Assembly: GCF_014192095.1 (NCBI RefSeq)
Contig: NZ_JACHXN010000003.1
Location: 1-64,000, forward strand
Source: Phyllobacterium trifolii
GTDB taxonomy: Bacteria > Pseudomonadota > Alphaproteobacteria > Rhizobiales > Rhizobiaceae
Length of the DNA stretch: 64,000 nt
Direction: 5' to 3'
Part shown: positions 61,627 to 64,000 of the stretch, one piece after another
Position numbering within the stretch: position 1 is the stretch's first letter
Layout: each line of letters opens with the position of its first letter
Translations under genes and position numbers: made by a program
Notes under the pieces: model-generated
Database searches by the model: none
The model's input: only the letters and a program-made list of their open reading frames with translations
Told to the model about the DNA's origin: nothing

Positions 61627-64000
61627 ATGTCTCTGCGTTCGGTCATCGGCTTTTCGGCCTTCCTTGTCACTCTTTTCACTCTTTCCGCGCCGGTTGGCGC
61701 GGCGGAAATGAATCGCGATGTCGTTACGACGAAGGACGGCGATTATTTCGGTTTTGACCTGCGTACGGAACAGGATGTCACCCAGGATCAGTGCGAGCTG
61801 GTCTGTCTCGCCGACCAGTCCTGCAAGGCATTCACCTACAACCCTAAGGTGAAGTGGTGTTTTCTCAAATCGGATTTCAATCAGCTGAAATCGGCGCCGG
61901 GTTCTATTGCTGGCAAGGTTGTCGAGACCGCCGATGAGCCCGATATCGGCGCGCCGCCAAAATTGCAATTCGTGTCCGATCAACTCGCGCAGGATGCACG
62001 GCAGGTCAAGGCAAGCCTGAACCTCACCGACGATCAGAAGGCGTTAGGTGCCGATGGTCTCGTCGCGGCCGGACGCGCCGAGGTTGCCAAGGGTAATATC
62101 GAGAACGCTCTCAAAGCATTCAGAGGCGCATTGGCGGTTACACCCGACAATGGCCCGCTCTGGATCGAGACGGCACGTGCAGCCAATCGCGCCGAGAAAA
62201 ATACCTATATCGCAGGACAGGCAGCGCTAGCCGCGCTCAACGGCTACCAGTTGACGCGAACGACGCAAAGCCGCGCAGATGCGCTGGCAGTGCTCGGCGA
62301 TGCGCTGCAAAACTCCGAGAACTATCGCGCCTCGCTTGACGCGTATAAAGCCAGTCTCGCCCTCGTCAACGCCAAGCCGGTGGAGGCCGCCTATCTCGAC
62401 CTTAGGTCGCGGCAGGGCTTCCGCGTCACCAATCATACGATCGACGCGGATAGCGTTAACCCTCGCGCATGTGTTCAGTTCTCTGATCCTCTGGTGAAAA
62501 TGGGCACGGACTATACGCCGTTCGTGACATTGAACGGAACTGCCCCGAAAGCGCTGGAGGCCAAAGGCAGCGAGATCTGTGTCGAGGGCCTTGAACATGG
62601 CCAGCGCTACAAGCTCGCCCTGCGTCCCGGGCTGCCATCGGCGGTGGGCGAATCCCTTGAAGCGCCCGTCGATCTTGATATCTACATCAAGGATCGCTCC
62701 GCCATGGTGCGCTTTACCGGCGATAGCTTCGTGCTGCCGAGCACCGCGCGTCGCGGCATTCCAATCGTTTCGGTCAATACGACCAGCGCCAATCTCAAGC
62801 TCTATCGCATTGGTGATCGAGGGCTTGCCCCGCTTCTGACCAGTTCGCAATTCCTGACGCAGATGGATGGCTACAGCGCCCAGCGTCTGCAGGACGAATC
62901 GGGTGAGCTTGTCTGGCAGGGCACGATCGATCTTCAGTCCGAACTCAACAAGGATGTCGTCACCAGTTTCCCAGTCGATGAAGCCTTGCCGCAACGCAAG
63001 CCGGGCGTTTATGTCCTGACTGCCGTCTCGCCTGATGCAAAGAGCAATGAATGGGATGCCCACGCGACCCAGTGGTTCGTCGTCTCCGATATCGGCCTCA
63101 CCACCTATGCCGGCAATGACGGGCTCAATGTTTTTGCTCGCTCGCTTGCCTCGGCGCAGCCGCTCATCGGTGTCGAGCTTCAGCTTCTTGCCAAGAACAA
63201 CGAGATACTTGGTACTGCGGTCACCGATACCGAAGGCCGCGCTACATTTACAGCCGGGCTGATGCGTGGCACTGCAGCCACCGCTCCTGCAGTCATCACC
63301 GCCAAGAATGGCGATGCGGACTATGTTTTCCTCGACATGACCCGGGCGGGCTTTGATCTTTCGGATCGTGGCGTCACCGGCCGTCCCGCGCCGGGTGCCA
63401 TCGATATTCTGGCTTGGACCGAACGCGGTATCTATCGCGCCGGCGAAACGGTGCATGCGTCCGCACTCGCCCGGGATAACGCCGCCAATGCCGTCGAAAA
63501 ACTGCCGCTGACATTTGTGTTCAAGCGGCCGGACGGCGTGGAGGATCGCCGGATGGTCAGTGACGGCGCAAATCTCGGCGGGCATACGCTCGATCTGGAG
63601 TTGCAAGCCAACTCCATGCGTGGCACCTGGACGATGCAGATATTTACCGATCCGAAAGGTTCGCCAATTGCGGAAAAGCAATTCCTGGTTGAGGATTTCG
63701 TGCCAGACCGGGTTGAGTTCGATCTGACCAGTGACGCCAAATTCATTGAGATCGGCAAGGCAACGCCGGTGAAGGTGGACGGCCGCTTTCTTTATGGCGC
63801 TCCCGCTGCAGGGCTGGAACTTGAAGGCGAAGTCGCGCTGAAGCCAACACATGAAAGCGCTGATTTCAAGGGCTATCTCTTTGGGCTCGCCGATGAAGAG
63901 GCGAGTGAAAATACCAGCGTGCCGCTCGAGGATTTGCAGCCACTGGACGAGAACGGCAAGGCGATATTCGATGTATCGGTGGCAGATGCTCCGTCCACCA
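61627..64000 (+). CDS. PAN/apple-domain alpha-2-macroglobulin-like protein, N-terminal part
   Basis: The gene runs off the window after about 791 codons with no stop. Visible order: signal peptide (cleavage near APVGAA), PAN/apple domain about residues 28-95 with six cysteines (CELVCLADQSC, WCFLKS), a helical TPR-like part about 150-235, then repeated beta-sandwich MG domains of the alpha-2-macroglobulin family. AWTERGIYRAGETVHASALARD is the conserved MG region. Bacterial A2Ms trap foreign proteases in the periplasm. The thioester motif would be further downstream, so type cannot be settled. GGAGGA precedes the start. Confidence 0.9.
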   Translation, partial: MSLRSVIGFSAFLVTLFTLSAPVGAAEMNRDVVTTKDGDYFGFDLRTEQDVTQDQCELVCLADQSCKAFTYNPKVKWCFLKSDFNQLKSAPGSIAGKVVETADEPDIGAPPKLQFVSDQLAQDARQVKASLNLTDDQKALGADGLVAAGRAEVAKGNIENALKAFRGALAVTPDNGPLWIETARAANRAEKNTYIAGQAALAALNGYQLTRTTQSRADALAVLGDALQNSENYRASLDAYKASLALVNAKPVEAAYLDLRSRQGFRVTNHTIDADSVNPRACVQFSDPLVKMGTDYTPFVTLNGTAPKALEAKGSEICVEGLEHGQRYKLALRPGLPSAVGESLEAPVDLDIYIKDRSAMVRFTGDSFVLPSTARRGIPIVSVNTTSANLKLYRIGDRGLAPLLTSSQFLTQMDGYSAQRLQDESGELVWQGTIDLQSELNKDVVTSFPVDEALPQRKPGVYVLTAVSPDAKSNEWDAHATQWFVVSDIGLTTYAGNDGLNVFARSLASAQPLIGVELQLLAKNNEILGTAVTDTEGRATFTAGLMRGTAATAPAVITAKNGDADYVFLDMTRAGFDLSDRGVTGRPAPGAIDILAWTERGIYRAGETVHASALARDNAANAVEKLPLTFVFKRPDGVEDRRMVSDGANLGGHTLDLELQANSMRGTWTMQIFTDPKGSPIAEKQFLVEDFVPDRVEFDLTSDAKFIEIGKATPVKVDGRFLYGAPAAGLELEGEVALKPTHESADFKGYLFGLADEEASENTSVPLEDLQPLDENGKAIFDVSVADAPST

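Noticed and set aside
62227-63852. A 541-codon open frame on the minus strand at the end of the window
   Set aside because: It is the antisense shadow of the alpha-2-macroglobulin-like gene, whose forward translation has signal, apple and MG features.

Overview
The window is chromosomal DNA of an alphaproteobacterium. The protein sequences and gene neighbourhoods fit the Hyphomicrobiales (Rhizobiales), most likely the Phyllobacteriaceae/Brucellaceae side (Phyllobacterium- or Ochrobactrum-like). Supporting signs are the hisS-hisZ-hisG block with a short-form HisG, Rhizobiales-only small families (DUF2093, DUF4170), an NAD-dependent molybdenum formate dehydrogenase operon (fdsGBA-fdhD-fdsD), a complete urt urea-type ABC operon, and promoters resembling the rhizobial CTTGAC-N17-CTATAT form. 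The genus is an inference. Almost everything is core or near-core. I saw no tRNA, rRNA, CRISPR array, transposase or prophage gene.

Layout: 1-10.8 kb holds the tail of glcF, an L,D-transpeptidase, tag, hisS-hisZ-hisG, an exported methionine sulfoxide reductase pair (msrB by Tat, msrA by Sec), doxX, fumC, two small proteins (SRPBCC, VOC) and an FMN reductase divergent from an HxlR regulator. 10.8-19 kb holds groESL under a perfect CIRCE operator, a second HxlR regulator divergent from an MDR oxidoreductase, a zinc-type CDF exporter with its SmtB/CzrA-like regulator, a HAD-IIA protein, ribF and a MipA/OmpV outer-membrane protein. 19-29.9 kb holds ileS, a lipoprotein, an autotransporter split by two frameshifts, a DUF4105 protein, tadA, an RluB-like pseudouridine synthase with a very long charged tail, and rsmD. 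30-45.5 kb holds a paired M16 protease operon, a patatin-like lipase, a CPA2 antiporter, pmbA-cysQ, a lipid A/Kdo cluster (DUF4170, DUF374 acyltransferase, waaA, lpxK), mutL with two small genes, and glutaryl-CoA dehydrogenase. 45.5-58.9 kb holds urtABCDE behind a sigma-54 promoter, then a LysR gene and the fds operon. 59-64 kb holds a DMT permease, two small proteins, a GcvA-like LysR regulator and the start of a large PAN/alpha-2-macroglobulin protein that runs off the window.

How the genes work together: two envelope themes recur. One is periplasmic repair and proteolysis (MsrA/MsrB, M16 pair, L,D-transpeptidase, A2M). The other is LPS assembly (waaA-lpxK). The urt operon should bring in urea or a related short amide under nitrogen control. 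The fds operon oxidises formate to CO2 with NAD+, with FdhD sulfurating the cofactor. The most unusual structure is a 271-bp element with about 33-bp terminal inverted repeats lodged between fdsB and fdsA. Its right arm carries the likely ribosome-binding site of fdsA and its left arm could mask it. I found no convincing wholly new multi-gene system.
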